Notes under the pieces: generated by a model
What the model was told of the DNA's origin: nothing
Databases searched by the model: none
What the model saw: only the letters and a program-made list of their open reading frames with translations
Translations under genes and position numbers: made by a program
In this document: piece by piece, positions 1-5,918 of the stretch
How the letters are laid out: the number at the start of each line of letters is the position of its first letter
Numbering within the stretch: the stretch's first letter is position 1
Source of the DNA: PHAA01 sp964584415
GTDB taxonomy: Bacteria; Bacillota; Syntrophomonadia; Syntrophomonadales; Syntrophomonadaceae
Length of the DNA stretch: 8,091 nucleotides
Assembly: GCA_964584415.1 (NCBI GenBank)
Contig: CAZOZX010000096.1
Location: 1-8,091, forward strand
Direction: 5' to 3'

Positions 1-804
1 CGAACACTGCCGATAAAAACTTATCACATCATTGGTCTCTCCAAAATAGTCTATTGTACCATCCTGAATATATGGTTGCAATTCGGCCCTTGGCACATAA
101 TCCTGCGAGTTGTCCAGTCCACCCAACAATATAAATCTTACCTCTGGGTATTTGTTTTTCAACATCCTGGCTGCGTCCATATATTCCATAACACCCTTGC
201 TGTACCTAATCCGAGACAGCATAAAAAAAGTCACCTTTTCGGGTAAAGGTTGGTATTTATACTTCTCCATATTAACACCAGAACCATTAACCAATCGGCA
301 TTTGTCGGAATTTAATAATTTAAACCTAACGAATTCCTGCAAATCATCCCTGTTCTGAAAGATAACGGTGTCAGCACATCCAAATCCTATTTTATATAGA
401 ACACTTACAATACGCTTAATAAGCTTAGCGTTTCCACTGCCATCAGTAAAAACGTATCCCGCCCCCGGAACCATTGAATTGATATTCCTTACCCCGGCCA
501 GTTTTGCCGCAATCGCTCCATATATTACTGGTTTAATTGTATAGGCCAGGACTACATCAACTTTTTCAACCTTGAAAAGATTTCTTAAAGACCAAAGGTA
601 GCGAAGGTCCGCAGTTATACTGAATGAGTCTTTTTCTAATGGAATCACTCTGTGGCTAATCCCCAGTTCCAGAACTCGATCAAGATCGTCTGTGTTTGGC
701 CCGGTAGCGATTACCTCATAGCCTTTGGACAATATCTCCTTTAACAGATCACCTCGAAAGTTATAAATAGGTCGGTTTTTTGGTGAAATTAAAGCAAACT
801 TCAA
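1..804 (-). CDS. Family-4 glycosyltransferase, partial (N-terminal 268 codons)
   Basis: The reading frame runs without a stop from a TTG codon at 804 to the left edge, giving 268 residues; the C-terminus lies outside the window. TTG is chosen because a strong AGGAGGA site (811-817) precedes it at normal spacing and the first in-frame ATG lies over 100 codons inside. The start KFALISPKNRPIYNFR resembles the first Rossmann domain of GT-B family-4 enzymes. NGSGVN (about 173-178), SRIRYSKG (197-204), LGGLDN (227-232) and YFGETNDV (about 253-260) follow the usual order where the second domain begins. The layout recalls PglA/capsule-type enzymes that add a sugar to a polyprenyl-diphosphate-linked acceptor at the cytoplasmic membrane face. 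The donor-binding E-x7-E region is beyond the edge, so donor and linkage cannot be inferred. It follows the aldolase gene by 57 bases with no terminator seen, so it is probably cotranscribed. Confidence 0.9.
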   Translation of the reverse strand, partial: MKFALISPKNRPIYNFRGDLLKEILSKGYEVIATGPNTDDLDRVLELGISHRVIPLEKDSFSITADLRYLWSLRNLFKVEKVDVVLAYTIKPVIYGAIAAKLAGVRNINSMVPGAGYVFTDGSGNAKLIKRIVSVLYKIGFGCADTVIFQNRDDLQEFVRFKLLNSDKCRLVNGSGVNMEKYKYQPLPEKVTFFMLSRIRYSKGVMEYMDAARMLKNKYPEVRFILLGGLDNSQDYVPRAELQPYIQDGTIDYFGETNDVISFYRQCS

Positions 805-810
805 ATTAGG

Positions 811-817
811 TCCTCCT
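811..817 (-). promoter_or_regulatory. Ribosome binding site setting the TTG start of the glycosyltransferase
   Basis: AGGAGGA on the minus strand sits six bases before TTG at 804. It is among the best Shine-Dalgarno matches in the window and is the main reason to accept the rare start codon. Confidence 0.8.
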
Positions 818-861
818 AAAAATCCAAGAACAGGCTTTTCATTGATTGCATGAAGACTATT

Positions 862-1674
862 TCAGCTGATAATCTCAGCCACTTTTTCAGCTACCATTTT
901 GCTGTTATTTTCAAAGAACGTATCATCTTTCTCTTCTAGCTGTATCTCATAGTCCCTGATTTTTTTGACTCCTGACTTGAACATGCTCTCCAAGTCGGAT
1001 TTGCTTCCCAGTTCCTTAACATTGCAGAAGCTTCTTGATAAGATGACCATGGTTGATCCGAGTCTATAATGTTCAGCTATTATGTACTCGGCTGGTAAAT
1101 CGCCTCGACCGATCTGGGCAATGCCTCCAAATCCATAAGGAATATTTTTTTCCATGAGTTTTTTGCAAAGCATGTCAACGGTTCCGTCAGCCAGAAGTTC
1201 AAACATGAATCTCCTTCTATAGGCCAGATGCAAATCATTCAGTCCAATATGCACCGAATTAATACCGTCGAGGGTTAAAATAGAATCAATACTTTCAACT
1301 GCCTCAGCTGTTTCCAGCAGCAAGCATGTTGCTGCTCTCCCACCGACATAACCGATAAATTTCTCAACTTCATCACGGGTTTTAAAGAATGGCAGCATTA
1401 CTATGTCGGCTCCATCTTCAATGACCTGATCTATTTCCTGGCGCGATCCTTCATAAATAGGATTTACTCGAACCAACAACTTAGCCTCAGACAGCACTTG
1501 TTTGATTCTTTTGACGTCTTCAATCCTATGGCGGGAAATTACCGAGTTTAAATGTCCCTGGCGCTCTTCTTTGCCAATTATCTCTAGATCAATAAATATC
1601 CAATCAACTCCGCACCGATCCGCGATTCGGGCTACCGATTCATCGTTGGTTATATACATCAGCTTTAACGACAT
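862..1674 (-). CDS. HpcH/HpaI-type aldolase/citrate-lyase family protein in a polysaccharide locus
   Basis: A 270-residue single-domain protein with the layout of the HpcH/HpaI (PEP/pyruvate TIM-barrel) superfamily, whose members make or break C-C bonds with pyruvate or acyl-CoA enolates at a divalent metal. Visible landmarks are DWIFIDLE (24-31), LLVRVNP with R69 as likely carboxylate-binding arginine, GADIVMLPF (88-96), LLLETAEAVE with E121 as probable metal ligand, and IGLNDLH with D147 as probable second metal ligand. The histidine that follows the equivalent of DLE in HpaI aldolases is I32 here. The C-terminal stretch GFGGIAQIGRG to LGSTMVILSRSF completes the barrel; the last 45 or so residues look helical and charged. 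From memory, similar proteins occur in other Bacillota surface-glycan clusters. The ATG is one base after the stop of the phosphoglycosyl transferase gene, with GAGG at 1684-1687, so translation is probably coupled. The substrate is unknown; a role in making a keto or acidic sugar is inference. Confidence 0.85.
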   Translation of the reverse strand: MSLKLMYITNDESVARIADRCGVDWIFIDLEIIGKEERQGHLNSVISRHRIEDVKRIKQVLSEAKLLVRVNPIYEGSRQEIDQVIEDGADIVMLPFFKTRDEVEKFIGYVGGRAATCLLLETAEAVESIDSILTLDGINSVHIGLNDLHLAYRRRFMFELLADGTVDMLCKKLMEKNIPYGFGGIAQIGRGDLPAEYIIAEHYRLGSTMVILSRSFCNVKELGSKSDLESMFKSGVKKIRDYEIQLEEKDDTFFENNSKMVAEKVAEIIS

Positions 1675-1675
1675 C

Positions 1676-2350
1676 TCAGTTTACCTCGATCTCATCTTTG
1701 GCCGCCGCCATTTGATCTGGTGTTATCAAAACCCTGCCATTGGCGATGGTCTGGTTATTCACGGTATCAATTAAGCTGACATTGTCCTCGTTGGCTGCTA
1801 TTTTGGAGAAGGTCCGGAAAAAAATCATTGCGTCCACCTTAAAGGACATATTATCGACATACCAAATATCCAAGTTAATACGTTCATTCCAGGGAACATT
1901 TTTACGTCCGTTTATCTGCGCCCATCCAGTTACTCCAGGCCGGACCGAAAAGCGTTTTCTGTGTTCGGGAGTATACTCCTCCCAAGTCCAGGGGTGATAG
2001 GTTAACGTAGGGCGTGGACCAATTAGGGACATGTCACCTTTTAGTATATTAATCAACTGGGGTAATTCATCGACACTGGTTCTGCGTATAAGCTTTCCTA
2101 CCCTGGTTACCCGCACATCGTTCTTTGTTTCGTAAACGCCGCCTTTTTCAGCGCCAACAAACATAGAACGGTATTTGCAGATCTTAAATATCCTTCCGTT
2201 TAGGCCCAAACGATCTTGTCGGAAAATGACCGGGCCGGGAGAATCCATTTTGATTGCTAATGCCAAAATTATTCCAATTGGCAATAAAATTAAGATCAAT
2301 ACCAACGATATCGATATGTCGATGATCCTTTTTACTTTTTGATAGGTCAT
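1676..2350 (-). CDS. Monotopic phosphoglycosyl transferase (undecaprenyl-phosphate sugar transferase, PglC type)
   Basis: About 224 residues, the size of the minimal PglC-like class without the multi-helix N-terminus of WbaP/CpsE. It moves a sugar-1-phosphate from a nucleotide sugar to undecaprenyl phosphate at the inner membrane face, the first committed step of glycan assembly. One hydrophobic segment (about 10-33) carries the central proline (P24) typical of the re-entrant helix. KYRSM (59-63), the catalytic Asp-Glu pair D94-E95 in TSVDELPQL, KGDMSLIGPRP (104-114) and RPGVTGWAQINGR (137-149) are all present, so it should be active. The frame is open up to a GTG at 2419, but that start lacks a ribosome site and adds 23 residues foreign to the family. 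ATG 2350 has GAGGA five bases upstream and begins with the family-like MTYQKVKRIIDI. The tail after about residue 195 is variable and may set specificity. The sugar is not predictable. Confidence 0.95.
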   Translation of the reverse strand: MTYQKVKRIIDISISLVLILILLPIGIILALAIKMDSPGPVIFRQDRLGLNGRIFKICKYRSMFVGAEKGGVYETKNDVRVTRVGKLIRRTSVDELPQLINILKGDMSLIGPRPTLTYHPWTWEEYTPEHRKRFSVRPGVTGWAQINGRKNVPWNERINLDIWYVDNMSFKVDAMIFFRTFSKIAANEDNVSLIDTVNNQTIANGRVLITPDQMAAAKDEIEVN

Positions 2351-2355
2351 ACAAA

Positions 2356-2360
2356 TCCTC
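2356..2360 (-). promoter_or_regulatory. Ribosome binding site deciding the phosphoglycosyl transferase start
   Basis: GAGGA on the minus strand lies five bases before ATG 2350. The alternative GTG at 2419 has no comparable site. Confidence 0.6.
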
Positions 2361-2374
2361 AAATGAAATATTAG

Positions 2375-2403
2375 AGTATCATTGGATGGAGCCCCGTTGT
2401 GAA
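2375..2403 (-). promoter_or_regulatory. Candidate sigma-A promoter for the phosphoglycosyl transferase unit
   Basis: On the minus strand TTCACA (2403-2398, 5/6 to TTGACA) and GATACT (2380-2375, 4/6 to TATAAT) are separated by exactly 17 bases. Transcription would begin near 2368 and leave a leader of about 18 bases before ATG 2350. The match is moderate and could be chance; the genes may simply be read through from upstream. Confidence 0.35.
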
Positions 2404-2415
2404 TCTCTATCGCAA

Positions 2416-2430
2416 ACACTGATGCAGTGT
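2416..2430. repeat. Short perfect inverted repeat upstream of the phosphoglycosyl transferase
   Basis: ACACTG and CAGTGT flank a three-base spacer. There is no T run on either side, so it is not a convincing terminator. It lies just upstream of the candidate -35 at 2398-2403, where a regulator site could sit. It also overlaps the alternative GTG codon at 2419. Confidence 0.4.
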
Positions 2431-2461
2431 GGTAATTGAGAGGTAATAACGATATCGAATC

Positions 2462-3394
2462 CTATTGCAGGAATTCATCTATGATCTTGGGAGACTTGTT
2501 CTCGTTCATTACCCAATAAGATATGCCGTTGATCATTTGAGCGTTGCCGGGAATAATTGAATACTCAACACTGTCCTGAGGTAAGTCATTCATGAACCGG
2601 CCCAGTGCAATTATTTGCTGGACTGACAAATCTGTTCTGATATTGTCGCGATATTTTAGTCCTAATTGAACTGTTTCCAGCAGCTTATTGGCGGCTTTTT
2701 GCTGCCGATAAAGTGATAACATAAATTTCTGTTGATGCCTGATACGGTCAATATCTCCTCCGGGTGACTTGCGGTATCTTATATATGCCCGGGCGTGTTT
2801 ACCATCCAGGACCTGCACCCCTTTATGAACAACCACTTCACCCGAATTCATATCCATATCAACATCAACCGTGACCCCGCCTATCTCATCGACGATTTCC
2901 GGAATCTGCTCCATGTCAATCAAAAAATAATAGTCTACCAAATCCTGCCCGATTAGCTGGTTCACCGCCCTGATACTCTCCTCTGGCCCCTTACCTTGGA
3001 GACTCCCATATGCATAGGCATGGTTGATCTTATCCCGCTTGTCCTCAACCGGAACATAAGTATATGTATCTCGGGGTATGCTGAGAATTTTTACTTTTTG
3101 CGTGATAAAATCAAAACGTGCCAGAGCAATGGTGTCAGTCCGATAAACACCCATTGTTAAGTCTCTTTCATCGTTTTTGTCTATTCCCAGAAATAGTACG
3201 TATACCGCATTGGAATGCTCAAGAATGGTTCCAATATCTTGATCATCCGGAGATTCAGGGGATGACCCCTGGGCGGCCGGTTGAATTTCCGAAAATGCAT
3301 GGCTGGCATCAAGCTTCTGATAATAAGATAATCCACCTGCCGATAGGAGGATAAACATCAATATGGCTATCAGTATTTTCGTCTTCTTATTCAC
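2462..3394 (-). CDS. LCP (LytR-CpsA-Psr) family cell-wall glycopolymer ligase
   Basis: About 310 residues from GTG 3394. LCP enzymes transfer undecaprenyl-diphosphate-linked glycopolymers to peptidoglycan on the outer membrane face. A lysine-rich start and one helix (about 5-25) give a type II membrane orientation, followed by a Ser/Pro/Asp linker to about 55. The domain then shows LFLGID (67-72), YRTDTI (84-89), SIPRDT (105-110), KINHAYAYG (122-130), GGVTVDVD (172-179) and RYRKSPGGDIDRIRHQQ (206-222), which contain the conserved Asp and Arg residues that bind the lipid diphosphate. The pattern looks complete. The frame extends to an ATG at 3427, but that codon has no ribosome site, whereas AAGGAA (3401-3406) lies six bases before GTG 3394. 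It is 85 bases downstream of a beta-helix gene and 111 bases before the phosphoglycosyl transferase. Its presence suggests the product of this locus is a wall-linked polymer. Confidence 0.93.
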   Translation of the reverse strand: MNKKTKILIAILMFILLSAGGLSYYQKLDASHAFSEIQPAAQGSSPESPDDQDIGTILEHSNAVYVLFLGIDKNDERDLTMGVYRTDTIALARFDFITQKVKILSIPRDTYTYVPVEDKRDKINHAYAYGSLQGKGPEESIRAVNQLIGQDLVDYYFLIDMEQIPEIVDEIGGVTVDVDMDMNSGEVVVHKGVQVLDGKHARAYIRYRKSPGGDIDRIRHQQKFMLSLYRQQKAANKLLETVQLGLKYRDNIRTDLSVQQIIALGRFMNDLPQDSVEYSIIPGNAQMINGISYWVMNENKSPKIIDEFLQ

Positions 3395-3400
3395 TGCAAA

Positions 3401-3406
3401 TTCCTT
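3401..3406 (-). promoter_or_regulatory. Ribosome binding site deciding the LCP gene start
   Basis: AAGGAA on the minus strand is followed after TTTGCA by GTG 3394. The upstream ATG at 3427 is preceded only by an AT-rich stretch without a purine-rich site. Confidence 0.6.
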
Positions 3407-3479
3407 ATGAAGCACTGGTATATTCATATCATTGTATACGTATTTTGCAATCCCATTTTGCTGGCACCAAGAAATTTGG

Positions 3480-4541
3480 TTATTCCAATGTTACACTAGA
3501 GCTGTGTTTGGTTATATAGTGACGAGCATAATCGTTCAAAGACCCTTTTATGCTCCCTTCATCATCGAAATCCCTAATGGTAACTGAGATGGGATTCTTT
3601 ATCCGTACATAAAAATTAATACCGTATCCGGCGTTGCCTGATGTAGTCACATGATCAACCAGTATATTCTCCATAAACTCTTTGGAATCATTGGGCTCAA
3701 GGCACAAACCTGATTGCGGCAGGTTTCCGTTGGAATTGGTTAACTCAGAATTTCTAATCACAAGGTTTTTGGCACTAATTACGGTTATACCATTTCTCCT
3801 ATTATTAAAGGTCCTAACTCTTTCGACAATAATGTTTTGGCTATAATTTCTGCTTGGATTGCTTCCGATATAAATTCCATCTCCCCAACAATCGTTAATA
3901 GATATATCAGAAATAAATACATTACTGCTGCCCGTTATTCTTATCCCTGACCCTTGGGCTCCAACTGTTCCTAAATGCTTATACCTCTCTCCCACGATTT
4001 GGCCGCCTGCAACTTTTACATTTGATTTATTGCTTATTTTTATTACGGTATTATAACTTGCAGCCGATCCTTTAGCCTGTAATATTGCATTTGGACTCAA
4101 TATTAAACTGGTATTGTCTTGTAGCTCTATTGAAACATCTGGATTTATCAAGTATGTACCGTCCGGAATAAATACTTCGGCAGGCTGGAATAAGCTGCCG
4201 CTGTCTATTGCATTTTGGATAGCTTGGGTATCGTCGGTTAAACCGTCCCCGACTGTACCGAAATCCATCACGTTAACCTTATGCACCCTAACTACCCGGC
4301 CTCGTGAGGGAGTTGGGTCAAATACTGATTGGAGTGATTGATCCCAGGAACTACTTGGGTCTGTAATTGGTTCGACTGTGGTCAGAGCATCTGCCGGCGC
4401 CGTATCGGCTGGAAATTGGGTGAGTTGATCAGTTGTTTCCAGTGTGTTGCTATCAACAGCCGTTTCTGTACCATCAACAAATCCCGGCATTACAAATGTC
4501 AAAGTCAAAATTAATAATATATACATGCATCTCTTTCCCAT
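3480..4541 (-). CDS. Secreted right-handed beta-helix protein, pectate-lyase superfamily (acidic-linker form)
   Basis: 353 residues from an ATG with AAGGAGG (4547-4553) five bases upstream. Residues 1-24 form a signal peptide (Lys/Arg start, hydrophobic core, VDG end). Residues 25-85 are a Thr/Asp/Glu/Pro-rich linker likely to be disordered. The beta-helix starts at VMDFGTVGDGLTDDTQAI (91-108), the entry motif of the Pectate_lyase_3 type, and runs to the end. It keeps the loop GERYKHLGTVGAQGSGI (184-200), CWGDGIYIG (218-226), NNRRNGITVIS (246-256) and LPQSGLCLEPN (274-284). The position that is Asp in the large paralogue (D617) is C280 here. Over the 90 residues 195-284 it matches the next paralogue at 62 positions. 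It has no sorting signal or C-terminal domain, so after cleavage it should be released or held by glycan. Substrate and activity (lyase, hydrolase, epimerase or binding only) cannot be told. The two genes on either side, another beta-helix and the LCP ligase, suggest it acts on the polymer made here. Confidence 0.88.
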   Translation of the reverse strand: MGKRCMYILLILTLTFVMPGFVDGTETAVDSNTLETTDQLTQFPADTAPADALTTVEPITDPSSSWDQSLQSVFDPTPSRGRVVRVHKVNVMDFGTVGDGLTDDTQAIQNAIDSGSLFQPAEVFIPDGTYLINPDVSIELQDNTSLILSPNAILQAKGSAASYNTVIKISNKSNVKVAGGQIVGERYKHLGTVGAQGSGIRITGSSNVFISDISINDCWGDGIYIGSNPSRNYSQNIIVERVRTFNNRRNGITVISAKNLVIRNSELTNSNGNLPQSGLCLEPNDSKEFMENILVDHVTTSGNAGYGINFYVRIKNPISVTIRDFDDEGSIKGSLNDYARHYITKHSSSVTLE

Positions 4542-4574
4542 AAAAGCCTCCTTAATAATACGAATATCATTTAC

Positions 4575-4583
4575 ATTTTATCA
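4575..4583 (-). promoter_or_regulatory. Candidate extended -10 promoter for the 3480-4541 gene
   Basis: TGATAAAAT on the minus strand fits the TGnTAnAAT extended -10 form. Transcription would start near 4568, leaving about 27 bases with the AAGGAGG site. No -35 is recognisable at 16-18 bases. The region is AT-rich, so a chance match is possible. Confidence 0.3.
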
Positions 4584-4709
4584 TGTATTCGGTTAGTTTA
4601 CTGCTATAATTTGTTAAACTTATCCAACTTAATATTAAAATTGCTGACATATCCAGATATTCGTGGACGGAGGAGTTAAACAAAACAATTTCCAGCTAGT
4701 TCCCGAAGA

Positions 4710-4733
4710 GCAGTCTTTCCATAACAAGACTGC
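4710..4733 (-). repeat. Perfect 8-bp hairpin in the gap between the two small beta-helix genes
   Basis: GCAGTCTT and AAGACTGC flank the 8-base loop GTTATGGA (minus strand). The upstream flank GGTAAC can pair with the loop GTTAT in RNA, so an H-type pseudoknot is possible. No T run follows on either strand, so it is not a standard terminator. It matches no riboswitch class that I recognise. It may be the 3' end structure of the 4777-5670 message or part of the leader of the next gene. Confidence 0.5.
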
Positions 4734-4776
4734 GATGTTACCTTTGCCTAACCGGTAGGATGTCAAGTAAAATTCA

Positions 4777-5670
4777 TTAAGAAAAAGTAATGTGGTAGTT
4801 AGGATTGGTCTCGTTTCGATACATATACTTGTTGTAGGGTCCCTTCAGACTGCCCCGGTCTTGGAAATTTTTAATATTGATTGTGACCTCACTATTGACC
4901 TGAATATAGAAGTTAATGCCATAACCTGAGTTGTCGATGGTTTTTAAATTTTCAATGAGTATATTTTCAACGTACTCTTCCTCGTCGTTCGGTTCTATGC
5001 ATAATCCTGATTGAGGCAGATTTCCGTTTGATTTCGACAGTGTGGTGTTCCTAATAGCCAAATCCTTGACACTAATTACAGATAATCCATTCCTTCTGTT
5101 GTTACCAGACTCTATCCCTTCAATGGTAACATTCTGACAATAGTTCTGCGCGGGTGTGCTGCCAACGTATAAGCCATCACCCCAGCAGTCTGAAATAGAT
5201 ACATCCGAAATAAAAACGTTGTTGCTGCCGGTTATTCGTATCCCGTGTCCCTGGGCGCCTTCACTTCCCAGATGCTGATATCGGTCTCCAATAATTTTTC
5301 CTCCTCTGACTTCTACATTGGAGACGTTGCTGACTTTGATAACGGCGTTATAACTTGATGCAGATGGTTTCGCTTTAAGTACTGTGCCGGGGCTCATCAC
5401 CAGCCTGGTGTTGTCCATCATTTTTACTGACGTATCCGGATCTATGTAATATTTCCCGGCAGGTACGATTACTTCTCCCCCTCCTATAAGAGATACATCA
5501 TAAATGGCATTATTGAAGGCAAGGGTATCATCAGTAAAATCGTCTCCGGTTGCCCCATAATCCATCACATTGTATTCTGCAGTCGAGTAAGATCCTAATT
5601 TTATCAATATTAATAGCAAAATAGCCAAAAACACATAGAAATGCAGGGGGATTTTCCTCAAAACAAACAC
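4777..5670 (-). CDS. Membrane-anchored or secreted right-handed beta-helix protein, pectate-lyase superfamily (minimal form)
   Basis: 297 residues from GTG 5670. A TTG three codons in (5661) is an equally good or better start, because AGGTG (5668-5672) sits six bases before it. Residues 9-26 are a strongly hydrophobic helix. SYSTA (27-31) could be a signal-peptidase site, otherwise the helix would hold the protein in the membrane facing out. The beta-helix begins at once with YNVMDYGATGDDFTDDT (33-49), so there is no linker. Conserved elements are GDRYQHLGSEGAQGHGI (128-144), CWGDGLYVG (162-170), NNRRNGLSVIS (190-200) and LPQSGLCIEPN (218-228), with C224 at the Asp position of the large paralogue. 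It is about 69% identical (62/90) to the 3480-4541 product over the core and about 55% to the 5919-8036 product, so all three arose by tandem duplication. Function is as for its neighbours: a glycan-acting or glycan-binding fold of unknown specificity. Confidence 0.87.
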   Translation of the reverse strand: MFVLRKIPLHFYVFLAILLLILIKLGSYSTAEYNVMDYGATGDDFTDDTLAFNNAIYDVSLIGGGEVIVPAGKYYIDPDTSVKMMDNTRLVMSPGTVLKAKPSASSYNAVIKVSNVSNVEVRGGKIIGDRYQHLGSEGAQGHGIRITGSNNVFISDVSISDCWGDGLYVGSTPAQNYCQNVTIEGIESGNNRRNGLSVISVKDLAIRNTTLSKSNGNLPQSGLCIEPNDEEEYVENILIENLKTIDNSGYGINFYIQVNSEVTINIKNFQDRGSLKGPYNKYMYRNETNPNYHITFS

Positions 5671-5698
5671 CTACCCATAATAACGACATTTACTAATC

Positions 5699-5729
5699 AT
5701 TCTAGCACTAAATCTAATAATCTGACCAA
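5699..5729 (-). promoter_or_regulatory. Candidate promoter for the 4777-5670 gene
   Basis: TGCTAGAAT on the minus strand (5707-5699) is an extended -10 with TAGAAT (5/6). TTGGTC (5729-5724) is a weak -35 match at a long 19-base spacing. It lies between the terminator at 5769-5802 and the start codon, where a promoter would be needed if the terminator is efficient. Confidence 0.4.
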
Positions 5730-5768
5730 TCGGAGGAAAGGTAATCGTCAGAATAGGATAAAGATACG

Positions 5769-5802
5769 AAAAAGACAGTGTTCCCTCGTGGGTTACACTG
5801 TC
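5769..5802 (-). terminator. Intrinsic terminator downstream of the 5919-8036 gene
   Basis: Read on the minus strand, GACAGTGT pairs with ACACTGTC (5795-5802 with 5774-5781). Inside, CCC and GGG close a four-base loop. The hairpin is followed at once by TTTTTCG. This stem plus T run is the clearest terminator in the window. It lies about 117 bases beyond the stop codon of the large gene and separates it from the smaller paralogues. Confidence 0.8.
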
Positions 5803-5838
5803 CCTGCATGTTATTATATCTTCATCAATTATGGCCTA

Positions 5839-5878
5839 GGTTAAGACTCCTTGATGGACATCTTTTCAGTCCCTAACC
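5839..5878 (-). other. Stem-loop in the 3' region of the large beta-helix gene
   Basis: GGTTA pairs with TAACC (5839-5843 with 5874-5878) and GACT with AGTC (5845-5848 with 5868-5871). A 19-base loop lies inside, and the two stem segments are separated by a small internal loop. It sits between the stop codon at 5919 and the terminator. It could be an mRNA 3' structure or chance; no known RNA family is recognised. Confidence 0.3.
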
Positions 5879-5918
5879 GCAGTAATAATCATTGCCGCTG
5901 GCTGGATCCTCAGGGATG

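Noticed and set aside
110..358. Plus-strand open frame inside the glycosyltransferase region
   Set aside because: It is antisense to a continuous, motif-bearing minus-strand gene and its translation shows no recognisable family or ribosome site.
1502..1997. Plus-strand open frames over the aldolase and phosphoglycosyl transferase genes
   Set aside because: They are shadows of strongly conserved minus-strand proteins.
2351..2419. 23-residue N-terminal extension of the phosphoglycosyl transferase (GTG start)
   Set aside because: There is no ribosome site, the family normally begins close to the KRIIDI helix, and ATG 2350 has a good site.
3395..3427. 11-residue N-terminal extension of the LCP protein (ATG start)
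   Set aside because: There is no ribosome site before ATG 3427, while GTG 3394 has AAGGAA at proper spacing.
3436..3482. Promoter or terminator between the 3480-4541 gene and the LCP gene
   Set aside because: Only a 4-bp hairpin (CCAA/TTGG) and a TACAAT without a -35 are seen; this is too weak to call.
4761..4766. Perfect TTGACA on the minus strand just after the 4777-5670 gene
   Set aside because: No acceptable -10 is present at 16-18 bases (AGGTAA at 17), so it is not called a promoter.
4680..4780. Cyclic-di-GMP riboswitch
   Set aside because: Some local similarity (GGCAAAGG, GGTTAGG) suggested it, but the conserved core order and tetraloop-receptor parts are absent on both strands.
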